Positions 28,801 through 36,831 of a stretch of 64,000 nt of DNA are shown here, piece by piece. The notes below the pieces were generated by a model. That model had not been told where the DNA came from, made no database searches, and saw only the letters and a program-made list of their open reading frames with translations. Origin of the DNA: Actinomadura mexicana (GTDB lineage Bacteria; Actinomycetota; Actinomycetes; Streptosporangiales; Streptosporangiaceae); contig NZ_FZNP01000007.1 of assembly GCF_900188105.1 (NCBI RefSeq), forward strand, positions 400,426 to 464,425, in the 5' to 3' direction. Both the position numbers and the translations under genes were made by a program. Numbering within the stretch: the stretch's first letter is position 1; the number at the start of each line of letters is the position of its first letter.

Positions 28801-29647
28801 CGGCGGGGAGGCGTACGGCGGGAGGCCCGGCCTGCGCCCCGAGGCGCACCGGTTCGCGCGCCGCGATCCCGGCGCCGCCGCCGTGCCCCAGCGCGTCCTC
28901 GGGCGGCCGCTCGGCCTCGGCGGCCGGCCAGTCGTCGCCCCAGGGGCTCGCGGCGCGGCGGAGCCGTTCGACGTCGAGGACGGTCAGCGGGCGGGCCTGC
29001 CGGTCCAGGATGCCCTTGGCCCGCCAGGCCCGGAACCAGCGCACCAGCGTCTCGCGCGAGATCCCCGCCCAGTTCGCCAGCTCCGCCTGGCTGAGCCGCA
29101 GGGGGATCCGCGTGCCCTGCCCGGGGGCCGGCTCGCCGAACCGGTGCGCCAGCTCCAGCAGGTGGTAGGCGAGCCGCTGGGGATGGTCGGCGGCCCGCAC
29201 CGCGTGCCGGCGGCCGCCGTAGGTGACGCTCTCGGAGAGGGCGTGCATCATCGCCTCGGCGACCTGCGGGCTCGCCGCCAGCAGGCTGCGGAACTTGCCG
29301 CGGTCCACCCGCAGCGCCGTGACGTGGTCCAGCGCGGCGACCGTCGCGCGCTGCGGATGCCCCCACGGGCCGAGGACCCCGACCAGGTCGCCCGCCCCGA
29401 ACAGGTCGATGATCGACTCGTCGCCGTCGCTGGAGTCCACGAACTCCTTGGCCACCGCGTTGCTCGCGGCCCGCGGCGACGCCTTGAACACGACGTAGAC
29501 GGCCGGCGCGACCGTCCCCTGGTGGCACAGCATGCCGCCGGGCGGGATGCCGGTGCGCCGGCCCATGGCGCGCAGGGCCTGCCGGTCGGTGGGGGCCAGC
29601 CGCTCCCAGAAGCTGCCCGGCCGGACGCCCGGGTCGTCTCCGATCAT
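25832..29647 (-). CDS. Crp-like sensor/HTH fused to NB-ARC ATPase and TPR array
   Basis: This 1271-residue protein has three parts. Residues 10-225 resemble a complete Crp/Fnr regulator (cNMP-type domain, then HTH LSQAELANWAGISRETLVRW). Residues about 290-620 are a STAND NB-ARC ATPase with Walker A GMAGVGKTTLA (314-324), Walker B LLILDN (393-398) and GHLPLAL. Residues about 730-1250 are at least a dozen TPR units of roughly 40 residues. The Glu of the cAMP pocket is replaced by Val (GVLGPW) while the Arg is kept (QRATVAA), so the ligand may not be cAMP. The start ATG at 29647 follows GGGAGGTGA. The architecture recalls AfsR-type SARP-NB-ARC-TPR regulators with the SARP module replaced by Crp. 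Confidence 0.88.
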   Translation of the reverse strand: MIGDDPGVRPGSFWERLAPTDRQALRAMGRRTGIPPGGMLCHQGTVAPAVYVVFKASPRAASNAVAKEFVDSSDGDESIIDLFGAGDLVGVLGPWGHPQRATVAALDHVTALRVDRGKFRSLLAASPQVAEAMMHALSESVTYGGRRHAVRAADHPQRLAYHLLELAHRFGEPAPGQGTRIPLRLSQAELANWAGISRETLVRWFRAWRAKGILDRQARPLTVLDVERLRRAASPWGDDWPAAEAERPPEDALGHGGGAGIAAREPVRLGAQAGPPAVRLPADNPYFAGRVVSLGKLDLLVGQSVWPRAVVVQGMAGVGKTTLALHWAHRVVDRFPDGVLFADLRGTSRSPVTPAEAMGQVLRAAGVPGDQVPRTQAELAAQCRSLLGDRRMLLILDNAARPEQIAPLLAAMASGLVVVTSRRRLPALLEGADVRTLELREMATQEAVDLISNVLGAGDPRLREEDKAVERLARECGHLPLALGVMAGRLAENPGESIAGTVRELAARDVRDAAPYGPGLAGAGLGDGAAPGTSGTALLAVLSPTFDVAYRSLRRGQREAFRRLGLVAGPDFTPTALAALLDGTVGGAREYLEGLRQAYLVHDVGPDRYRMHDLLRDFARERGLREDSDGELQAAQRRLLAGYLAEARHAGDAMAARSRPRAHPGEAQGRPSAAAERAAGLAWFEAERRNLVAAVHQAARLGLHRTCWELADALFDFQEFRRYSEDSIAVHQVGLHAARTEEDWAAAAVMLHNLATAHFELGDSVQAIGYGEDARRGFRAVDPPDRYGEAATLATLADVHVALGRYLTAIDHARRSLAIHGELRDDAGTAEGHDILARAYLGLGDYETALDHAARALDVRRRTQDQPGVAETLLTVAQVHRRQGNVHGAVSHALEALAIRQELADMHGAAQALTELARMNAALGLRDLAQQDAEQALRTYRALGARHGEARALTTLGMLMCEATRFAEAFTYCGQALRLHRDTSDRHGEAEALAQIGIVHWRLGRYREAREHLLRALEIRREIGDQHGEANDLEHLSVVMRRLGRHQEAFILGLEALDLWHRLGARGGMAGTLGSLARTYSRLGLPEDAERAARQALGIRESGGDWYGLGVGMDTLAAVLRRAGRPEEALERELEALRILGEVGDRHSEAVGLVHLAAIHLDLGRAGEALAAGRRALDLAAELGATREQAHALHSMARASQLTGEHARAVEHVTAEIAIRRETDDQWGLRRALELLRDTHLALGDQAAAADCVRRVRALDGLLAPEGPLDV

Positions 29648-29855
29648 CCGGTCACCTCCCGCCATCGCCGCCGCCGGCGTCCGGTCGAACCTGATCTTCC
29701 AGTTCCCATGGTGCGGCGAAAAGGGGGGAAAGTCCGTCCGGCAGCGCACGGTTCGGCTGCGTCTGGTGACTCATTCCAGGCACGCACCCGGGGCGCGGGT
29801 GATCGCGGGAGCCGATGATGGAAGATGGTCTTCAAACGATCGACGGGGAGGGCGC

Positions 29856-30521
29856 ATGACCTACACCGGCAACGTCGAGTCCGGCGGGCGTCCGGACGTC
29901 CGCGAGCTGCCCGGGCTGCGGGTGACGAAGGTGGCGGTCGGCCCGTACGACAACAACGCCTACCTGCTGCGGTGCACCGCGACCGGCGAGCAGTTGCTGA
30001 TCGACGCGGCGAACGAGGCGACCCGGCTGCTGGAGCTGATCGGCGACGGCCCCCTCGCGCGGATCGTCACCACGCACCGCCACGAGGACCACTGGATGGC
30101 GCTGAGCGAGGTGGCGCGGGCCACCGGCGCGCCTGTCGTCGCCCACCCGCGCGACGCCGCCCCCCTCCCCGAGCCGGTCGCCGAGCCCGTGGAGCACGGC
30201 GACACCGTCGCGGTCGGGCAGGCGTCCCTCGACGTCATCCACCTGCGCGGCCACACGCCCGGCTCGATCGCGCTGCTCTACGACGCCGGCGGTGAGCTGG
30301 CCGACCGCCCGCACCTGTTCACCGGCGACAGCCTGTTCCCCGGCGGCGTCGGGAACACCTGGGGCGACCCGACCCGCTTCCGGCAGCTGCTTGCGGACGT
30401 GGAGGAACGCGTCTTCGACCGCCTCCCCGACGCCACCTGGTTCTACCCGGGCCACGGCAAGGACTCGACGCTCGGCCGGGAGCGCCCCTCGCTCCCGGAG
30501 TGGCGCTCCCGCGGCTGGTGA
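29856..30521 (+). CDS. Metallo-beta-lactamase-fold hydrolase
   Basis: At 221 residues it carries the metal motif THRHEDHW plus the later His (RGHTPGSI), Asp (TGDSLF) and His (YPGHGKDS), the glyoxalase II-like MBL arrangement. The start ATG at 29856 follows GGGGAGG. It is divergent from the Crp/NB-ARC/TPR gene. The substrate is probably a thioester or similar, but unknown. Confidence 0.85.
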   Translation: MTYTGNVESGGRPDVRELPGLRVTKVAVGPYDNNAYLLRCTATGEQLLIDAANEATRLLELIGDGPLARIVTTHRHEDHWMALSEVARATGAPVVAHPRDAAPLPEPVAEPVEHGDTVAVGQASLDVIHLRGHTPGSIALLYDAGGELADRPHLFTGDSLFPGGVGNTWGDPTRFRQLLADVEERVFDRLPDATWFYPGHGKDSTLGRERPSLPEWRSRGW

Positions 30522-30620
30522 CGCTTCCCGCTCGGCCGGAACAAGTGGTGCGGGACGTTCGTTAGCCCCAACACACTTCCGGTTCGAGACCAGGAGTCGA
30601 CCATCCCCCAAACCCACGAG

Positions 30621-31196
30621 GTGGATCCGGGGCCCGCGCTGCGCTATCCGGCGGGTTCGCTGGTGCTGCTCGCAGGCCTGCCCGGCGCCGGCAAGAGCAC
30701 GCTGCTCAACCGCCTGTACGGGCTGCGCGGCGACGAGACGACCCCGGTGCGCGCCGGCGACGTCCGGGTGATCGATTCGCGCCAGTCGCGCAACTGGTGG
30801 GCGCGGTTCCTCGGGCCGCTGCCCGTCCGGCTGCGGACCCCGGTCGTCCAGAGCACCCACGTCTGGCGCATCGGCCGCGCGATCCTCGCCGGGCACGGCG
30901 TCGTCGCCCACACCCGCGGCACCTGGCCGCACATCCTGCACTGCTTCGCCTGGCTGGCCCGCCGCCGCGGCGGGCGGCTGCACCTGATCCTCATCGACGT
31001 CTCGCCGGAGACCGCACGCGCCGGCCAGTACGCGCGCGGCCGCGTCGTCACCTCCACCCTGTGGGCCCGCCACTGCCGCCGCTGGCGCGTCCTGATCGCC
31101 CGCGCCCGCAGCGGCGCCCCCATTCCCCCCGCCGACGGCGTCACCGTCCTCGACCGTGACGCCGCCGACAAGCTGCGGGCCATCCACTTCAGCTGA
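30621..31196 (+). CDS. P-loop ATPase/kinase-like protein
   Basis: This 191-residue protein has Walker A GLPGAGKSTLLNRLYG and an AAA/zeta-toxin-like kinase fold, with the later basic segment RARSGAPIPPADGVTVLDRD. The listed start is GTG at 30621, which lacks a ribosome site. Eighteen bases upstream in the same frame is ATC (30603), placed 6 nt after a perfect AGGAG (30592-30596), so translation may start there. The end overlaps the convergent hydrolase gene by 8 nt. The family is common in actinomycetes; the substrate is unknown. Confidence 0.78.
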   Translation: MDPGPALRYPAGSLVLLAGLPGAGKSTLLNRLYGLRGDETTPVRAGDVRVIDSRQSRNWWARFLGPLPVRLRTPVVQSTHVWRIGRAILAGHGVVAHTRGTWPHILHCFAWLARRRGGRLHLILIDVSPETARAGQYARGRVVTSTLWARHCRRWRVLIARARSGAPIPPADGVTVLDRDAADKLRAIHFS

Positions 31197-32460
31197 GCTC
31201 GCCGAACCAGCGCACGATCCGGGCGGTGCCCGCGAGGTTGGAGCCGAGGTGGCGGGAGCCGCCGTAGAGCCGGTCGCCCACCTCGACGACGGGCACGGTG
31301 ACGCCGCGTTCCCCGAACCCCGCGGCGCAGTGGTCGGTGTTGGCGGTGACGGCCTGCTCGTCCCCGGCCATCTTGTAGAGGCGGACCGGGACGCGCGGGG
31401 TCCAGGCCGTGCAGACTTCCGCGTCCACACGCAGGGCCTCGGCGAACGTGCCGGACGGGTGGCGCAGCAGTTCCAGGCCGCGCGGGGTGAGGAGATCGCC
31501 GAGCTTGTCCGGAAGGCCGTCGAGCATGACGGGCCCGGGGGTCGTGCCGTCGAAGTACTTCTCGACCCGGTTGGCGTAGGGCTTGCGGAACACCTCCGAA
31601 GGGGTCCTGTAGATGCCTCCGTGGATGCGGTTCCACGAGGTGAGCAGGTACGACGTGTAGACGACCGACAGTTTCGGCGCGAGGTCCCCGTTCAGCAGGG
31701 CGGGAAGTTCCGCGCCCCGGAAGTCGTAGCCGCCGCTGATGGGGGCCACCGCACGGAGGCGGAAGTGCGGGTCGGCGCCGCCCTGCAGCGCCCGGGCCAG
31801 GCCGAGGGCGGACGAGGCGCCCTGCGAGAAGCCGGTGACGAAGACCCGGCCGTCCAGGACGCGCCCCGCACGCGGGGCGAAGTCGCGCGCGGCGCGGAGC
31901 ATGTCGAGGGACGCGCTCGTCTCCGAGGGCACGTCCTTCCAGGGATGGACGCCGGGCCCCTCGCCCAGGCCGAGGTAGTCGGGCGCGACCGCCGCGAACC
32001 CCGCCGCGGCATAGGTGACGGCCGGGCCGGGACCCCAGACGTCGTCCGCCGTCGACGGGGCGTCCGGCTTGTAGCTCATGGTGCCGTGCGTGTAGGAGAC
32101 CGCGGCGAGGCGGCGGTCCCGGCTGCGCGGCAGGACGACCAGACCGCTGGCGGTCGTCGCGCGGCCCCGGGCGTCGACCGTCCGGTAGACGAGCCGGTAG
32201 GTGTCCACGCCGTAGCGGACGGACGCGGTGTCGAAGTCCTCGGACGCCAGCCAGGTACGGACCCGGTCGGCGGGCATGGCGGCGAGGTGGGTCGCGGAGA
32301 CCAGGTGTCCCCGTGCGGCGCTCTGCTGAGCGACGGCCCCCGCCTTGCGATCGGTGGCCGGGAGCTCGAACGCCCCGGCGGACGCGCCGGCGATGCCGGC
32401 GGCCGTGATCGCGGCGGCCGCGAGCATCCCTGCGGTGAGGCGGGTCATGGTGCGTGTCAT
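31189..32460 (-). CDS. Secreted alpha/beta-hydrolase (lipase/esterase-like)
   Basis: The 423-residue precursor has a signal peptide ending around residue 30 (AAAITAAGIAGASA). An alpha/beta hydrolase core carries the nucleophile elbow GFSQGAS, an oxyanion SYTHGTMSY and a C-terminal Asp/His region (GDEQAVTANTDHC). The lid and VAPDYLGLGEGPG segment resemble secreted lipases of the LIP/tannase-type group. It acts outside the cell. The natural ester substrate is unknown. Confidence 0.85.
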   Translation of the reverse strand: MTRTMTRLTAGMLAAAAITAAGIAGASAGAFELPATDRKAGAVAQQSAARGHLVSATHLAAMPADRVRTWLASEDFDTASVRYGVDTYRLVYRTVDARGRATTASGLVVLPRSRDRRLAAVSYTHGTMSYKPDAPSTADDVWGPGPAVTYAAAGFAAVAPDYLGLGEGPGVHPWKDVPSETSASLDMLRAARDFAPRAGRVLDGRVFVTGFSQGASSALGLARALQGGADPHFRLRAVAPISGGYDFRGAELPALLNGDLAPKLSVVYTSYLLTSWNRIHGGIYRTPSEVFRKPYANRVEKYFDGTTPGPVMLDGLPDKLGDLLTPRGLELLRHPSGTFAEALRVDAEVCTAWTPRVPVRLYKMAGDEQAVTANTDHCAAGFGERGVTVPVVEVGDRLYGGSRHLGSNLAGTARIVRWFGELS

Positions 32461-32617
32461 GGAGGTGAGCCTCGCGCCCAGCCGCCCGAACCCGCGTCAC
32501 GCCGGCAGGTGATCTCGCATCCGCTACCTGAGAGGGTCCCCCGTCCGGAAGCGGAGAGGAGGGCGGGCGGGGCGTGGGTAGGGTCGGGGGGAGATCGAGA
32601 CGACGAGAGGCGGCAGC

Positions 32618-33703
32618 ATGGCGCAGCGGGTACGTGGGATCGTCGCACCCGGCAAGGGACAGCCGGTGCGGATCGAGACCATCGTCGTTCCGGACCCGGG
32701 TCCAGGTGAGGCGGTCGTCGAGGTCCAGGCGTGCGGTGTCTGCCACACCGACCTGCACTACCGCGAAGGCGGGATCAACGACGAGTTCCCGTTCCTGCTC
32801 GGGCACGAGGCCGCCGGGGTCGTGGAGTCGGTGGGCGAGGGGGTGAGCGAGGTGGCGCCCGGCGACTTCGTGATCCTGAACTGGCGGGCGGTGTGCGGGC
32901 AGTGCCGGGCGTGCCTGCGCGGGCGTCCCTGGTACTGCTTCGACACCCACAACGCCGCCCAGAAGATGACCCTTGAGGACGGGACGGAGCTGTCGCCCGC
33001 GCTCGGCATCGGCGCTTTCGCCGACAAGACCCTCGTGGCCGCCGGGCAGTGCACCAAGGTCGACTCCGCCGCCGAGCCCGAGGTCGCGGGCCTGCTCGGG
33101 TGCGGGGTCATGGCCGGTCTGGGCGCGGCGATCAACACCGGGAACGTCGGGCGCGGCGACTCGGTGGCGGTCATCGGCTGCGGCGGTGTCGGCGCGGCGG
33201 CCGTGCTCGGCGCCCGGCTGGCCGGGGCCGCCCGGATCATCGCCGTGGACCTGGACGAGCGCAAGCTGGCCACCGCGTCCTCCCTCGGCGCGACCCACAC
33301 GATCCGCGCCGGGGACACCGACGTGGTCGAGGCCGTGCGGGAGCTGACCGGCGGGTTCGGCGCGGACGTCGTCATCGACGCGGTCGGCCGTCCCGAGACC
33401 TACGAGCAGGCCTTCTACGCCCGCGACCTCGCCGGGACGGTCGTGCTGGTCGGGGTGCCCACCCCGGAGATGAGGCTGGATTTGCCGCTGCTGGACGTGT
33501 TCGGGCGCGGCGGGTCGCTGAAGTCGTCCTGGTACGGCGACTGCCTGCCCTCCCGCGACTTCCCCATGCTCATCGACCTCTACCTGCAAGGGCGCCTGGA
33601 CCTGGACGCGTTCGTCTCCGAGACGATCCAGCTGGAGGGCGTCGAGGCCGCGTTCGAGAAGATGCACCGCGGCGACGTGCTGCGCTCGGTGGTGGTGCTC
33701 TGA
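32618..33703 (+). CDS. mscR: S-(hydroxymethyl)mycothiol dehydrogenase
   Basis: This 361-residue zinc alcohol dehydrogenase has the catalytic zinc motifs CGVCHTD and GHEAAG. The structural zinc lobe (CGQCRACLRGRPWYC) and the NAD fold (GCGGVGAAAV) follow. The sequence is close to mycothiol-dependent formaldehyde dehydrogenases. It oxidises the formaldehyde-mycothiol adduct to formyl-mycothiol. It overlaps the next MBL hydrolase by one base (TGATG), as is usual in actinomycetes, so the pair forms a formaldehyde-detoxification module. Confidence 0.92.
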   Translation: MAQRVRGIVAPGKGQPVRIETIVVPDPGPGEAVVEVQACGVCHTDLHYREGGINDEFPFLLGHEAAGVVESVGEGVSEVAPGDFVILNWRAVCGQCRACLRGRPWYCFDTHNAAQKMTLEDGTELSPALGIGAFADKTLVAAGQCTKVDSAAEPEVAGLLGCGVMAGLGAAINTGNVGRGDSVAVIGCGGVGAAAVLGARLAGAARIIAVDLDERKLATASSLGATHTIRAGDTDVVEAVRELTGGFGADVVIDAVGRPETYEQAFYARDLAGTVVLVGVPTPEMRLDLPLLDVFGRGGSLKSSWYGDCLPSRDFPMLIDLYLQGRLDLDAFVSETIQLEGVEAAFEKMHRGDVLRSVVVL

Positions 33704-34347
33704 TGGCGGCCGGATCCGCGGGACTGCGCGTCGACCGCGTCGTCACCTCCGGGACGTTCTCGCTGGACGGCGGGACCTGGGACGTCGACAACAACGTCTG
33801 GATCGTCGGGGACGACGGCGAGGCGATCGTCATCGACGCCGCGCACGACGCCGAGGCGATCGCGGCGGCGCTCGGCGACCGCCGGCTGGTGGCGATCGTG
33901 TCCACGCACGGGCACGACGACCACATCGACGCGGCGCCCGCCCTGAGGGCCCGCACGGGCGCGCCCGTCCTGCTGCACCCCGACGACCTGATGCTGTGGA
34001 AGCAGCGGCACCCCGACGCCGCACCCGACGGCGAGTTGTCCGACGGCCAGATGATCACCGTCGCGGGCACCGGCCTCACCGTCCTGCACACGCCCGGCCA
34101 CAGTCCCGGCGCGGTGTGCCTCCACGCGCCCGACCTGGCGACGGTCTTCTCCGGCGACACCCTGTTCAACGGCGGCCCGGGCGCGACCGGCCGGTCGTTC
34201 TCCGACTTCCCGACCATCATCGCCTCGATCCGGGAGCGCCTGCTGACGCTCCCACCGGAGACGACCGTCCGCACCGGGCACGGCGAGTCCACCACCATCG
34301 GCGCGGAAGCCCCGCATCTGGAGGAATGGATAGCCCGCGGCCACTGA
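33703..34347 (+). CDS. MBL-fold hydrolase of the mycothiol formaldehyde module
   Basis: At 214 residues it has THGHDDHIDA, a later His (TPGHSPGA), Asp (SGDTLFNGG) and a C-terminal TGHGEST, the full glyoxalase II-like metal set. The ATG at 33703 shares a base with the mscR stop. The context suggests it hydrolyses S-formylmycothiol to formate; this is inference from conserved pairing, not from a specific motif. Confidence 0.88.
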   Translation: MAAGSAGLRVDRVVTSGTFSLDGGTWDVDNNVWIVGDDGEAIVIDAAHDAEAIAAALGDRRLVAIVSTHGHDDHIDAAPALRARTGAPVLLHPDDLMLWKQRHPDAAPDGELSDGQMITVAGTGLTVLHTPGHSPGAVCLHAPDLATVFSGDTLFNGGPGATGRSFSDFPTIIASIRERLLTLPPETTVRTGHGESTTIGAEAPHLEEWIARGH

Positions 34348-34398
34348 CCGGGATAGTGTCCCCGGTGGCGGACAGCCGTCCAGGGCCGGGAGGGTGCG

Positions 34399-35133
34399 AT
34401 GCGGCGCAGGGCACCGCTGGCGCTCCTGCTGTGCGGGGCCGTCGCGGGCTGCGGTCAGAGCGCGCGCGGCGCCGACGTGCCCCCGCCGACCGCGCCGCCC
34501 GTGTCGGCCCCCGCTCCCGCCGCGGGCCGGCCTCCCACGACCGGTGCCCCTTCGCCCGCGACCGGTAGCCCCGCGCCGCTCGGACGGGTCGCGGGGTGGC
34601 GCATCACCACGTACTACACGGCGCTGGAAAGCCTCTACGACGGCGAGCGGAAAGCGGTGCGCGGCTGCGCCCGCTTCCACTGCTCGCACGGGAAGTCCCC
34701 GCTCGGCTCCCACCCGGAGGACTTCCTCAAGGTCGTCCAGACCGAGGGCAGCGGGCGCCTCACCGAGGGGCCCGAGCGGGGCCGGTACCTGAACTGGTCG
34801 CACAGCGTCGGCTACTGGCTGGACGACACCACCCGCGACTCGCGGGGGCGCCCGCTGCGGGCGTGGGCGTCGGCGGCGGCCGACAGGTCCGTCCTGGCGC
34901 GGGGCCGGCGGTTCGCGATCGTCGACTGCGGAAAGGACGGCAACGGCCGCGCCATCGAGGACGAGGTGTGCACGGCGTTCCGGAAGGCCCGCTGGACGGT
35001 CACCGACGTGTTCCGTCCCGGATACGGCGGCGAGAACCACGCCGACGTCTACATCGGCGAGGAGAAGGGCTCGCGGCTGGCCGGGTCGCCTTTCTACACG
35101 ACGCTGAGCGGCGCCACGCTCGGGCCGCCCTGA
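34399..35133 (+). CDS. Hypothetical lipoprotein
   Basis: The 244-residue precursor has a lipoprotein signal (MRRRAPLALLLCGAVAGC, lipobox VAGC). A Pro/Ala/Thr-rich linker (about 25-60) and a folded domain follow. The domain starts WRITTYYTALESLYDG and ends GYGGENHADVYIGEE, with four cysteines likely in disulfides. The TYYT opening and the D/V-rich end recall 3D/double-psi-barrel domains, a weak resemblance only. It is probably anchored outside the membrane. The function is unknown. Confidence 0.7.
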   Translation: MRRRAPLALLLCGAVAGCGQSARGADVPPPTAPPVSAPAPAAGRPPTTGAPSPATGSPAPLGRVAGWRITTYYTALESLYDGERKAVRGCARFHCSHGKSPLGSHPEDFLKVVQTEGSGRLTEGPERGRYLNWSHSVGYWLDDTTRDSRGRPLRAWASAAADRSVLARGRRFAIVDCGKDGNGRAIEDEVCTAFRKARWTVTDVFRPGYGGENHADVYIGEEKGSRLAGSPFYTTLSGATLGPP

Positions 35134-35155
35134 TACGTCCGGACAAGGGGCGCGT

Positions 35156-36757
35156 CTAGGACGGGACCCGCTCGACGGGGCAGGGTGAGGCGAGGCGGGT
35201 CGGCTGCGTCCGGCCCCGCAGGGTGACCTCGTCTCCGAGCGACCAGTGCGCCGCCTCGTCCGGTCCCGCCTCGGCGAGGAGCGAGCCCGCCGCCAGCACG
35301 CGCCCGGGGGTGGTCTTGGCCATGTCGGTGAGGCGGGCCGCCTCGTTCACCGGGTCGCCGATCACGGTGTACTCGAACCGCTCCTCGGCGCCGATGTGCC
35401 CGGCGACCGCCTCGCCCGCCGAGACGCCGACGGCGGCGCTCAGCGCCGGGACGTCCTCGCGCAGCCGGCGGGCCAGCTCGCGGGACGCGGCGAGCGCGCG
35501 GGCGGGCGCGCCATCCAGCGCGATCGGCGCACCGAAGATCGCCAGCGCGGCGTCGCCCTCGAACTTGTTGATCCAGCCGCCGTGCGCGCCGATCACCTCG
35601 ACGACCACGGCGAAGAAGTCGTTCAGCAGCCGGACGACCTCGGTGGGCGGCCGGTCGGCCGCGAGCCGGGTGGAGCCGATGATGTCCACGAAGATCACCG
35701 CGACCTCGCGCAGCTCGCCGCCGAGGTCGATGCCGCGCTCCACCGCGACGCGCGCGGCGTCCGCGCCGACCTGGCGGCCGAACAGGTCGCGCAGCCGCTC
35801 GTGCTCGCGCAGCCCGGCGGCCATGTGGTTGAACCCGGCCTGCAGCAGCCCGACCTCGCTGGCGTCGTAGACGGGGACTTCGACGTCCAGGTCGCCGCGC
35901 TCGACCCGGGCGAGGCCGAGCCGCACCGACTCGACGGGGTCGGCGATGGCGCGGGCGGCGCCGTAGGTGACGCCGAGCCCGACGACCAGCGCGATGCCGC
36001 CGAGGGCGAGGACGGCGACGGCGAACTCCCGCACGGTGATCCTGGCGATGACGAACGACCCGACCGCGAGGGTGATCAGCCCGAGGATCGGGACGGCGGT
36101 GCCGAGGCCCCAGGCCAGCACGGACCGGGCGACGACGCCGGGCAGCCCCGTGCGGCGCGGCATCTCGCTGCGCAGCGCGGTGGTCACCGCGCGCCGCAGC
36201 AGCCGCTCGGTCAGCAGGTAGACGACCGTGCAGGTGGTGAGGCCGCCGAGGAGGCTCGTCAGGCCCAGCTTGACGGCGAGCAGGCCGGAGAAGGGTGCGT
36301 TGATGACGACCCAGCCGACCGTCCCGATCCCCCACAGCGTCAGGTGCAGGGCCATCAGCCGCAGCGGCCCGTACAGCAGCAGGGAGCGCTCGTGCCGGTC
36401 GGGCTCGTCGTGCCGCTCGACCATGCGCCGGACGCGGCGGAAGAACCGCTCGCCGAGGACGAGGCCGACCGGGACCGCGGCGGTGACGTAGAGGGTGAAG
36501 ACGATCAGGTTGACGAGCCGGAGCCGCTCGGACACCTCGCCGACGGGGTCGGGGACGACGACGGCGAACGCGAGCACGACCAGCGCGCCGCCGAGGTTCG
36601 CCAGCCCGGTGGCGATCCGCACCAGGACCCTGGCCCGGTGGGCGATCTGGGCCCGGGTGTCGTCCGGGCCGCCGTCGATCAGCCGCCACAGGGGACCGAG
36701 CAAGCTTCCCGGCCGGCGCCGGGCGCGGGGGGCGGTCTCGGCCCTTTCGGTCTTCAT
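35156..36757 (-). CDS. Membrane adenylate cyclase with HAMP domain
   Basis: This 533-residue protein has about six membrane helices (50-270), a HAMP linker (about 270-322) and a class III cyclase domain (about 345-510). Both metal aspartates are present (FVDIIGST, FEGDAALAIFG). The substrate Lys (NKFEGD), the later Asp (TVIGDPVN) and the transition-state Asn/Arg (VNEAARL) point to ATP and make it a likely active cyclase producing cAMP. Related mycobacterial proteins share this layout. It faces the lipoprotein gene with a 22-bp gap. Confidence 0.9.
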   Translation of the reverse strand: MKTERAETAPRARRRPGSLLGPLWRLIDGGPDDTRAQIAHRARVLVRIATGLANLGGALVVLAFAVVVPDPVGEVSERLRLVNLIVFTLYVTAAVPVGLVLGERFFRRVRRMVERHDEPDRHERSLLLYGPLRLMALHLTLWGIGTVGWVVINAPFSGLLAVKLGLTSLLGGLTTCTVVYLLTERLLRRAVTTALRSEMPRRTGLPGVVARSVLAWGLGTAVPILGLITLAVGSFVIARITVREFAVAVLALGGIALVVGLGVTYGAARAIADPVESVRLGLARVERGDLDVEVPVYDASEVGLLQAGFNHMAAGLREHERLRDLFGRQVGADAARVAVERGIDLGGELREVAVIFVDIIGSTRLAADRPPTEVVRLLNDFFAVVVEVIGAHGGWINKFEGDAALAIFGAPIALDGAPARALAASRELARRLREDVPALSAAVGVSAGEAVAGHIGAEERFEYTVIGDPVNEAARLTDMAKTTPGRVLAAGSLLAEAGPDEAAHWSLGDEVTLRGRTQPTRLASPCPVERVPS

Positions 36758-36831
36758 GAGCGAGGAGATTATCCGGTCGGATCACCCCGGACCCCACCGC
36801 CGGTGAGCGACCTCGCCGAGGGATTGCTCAC

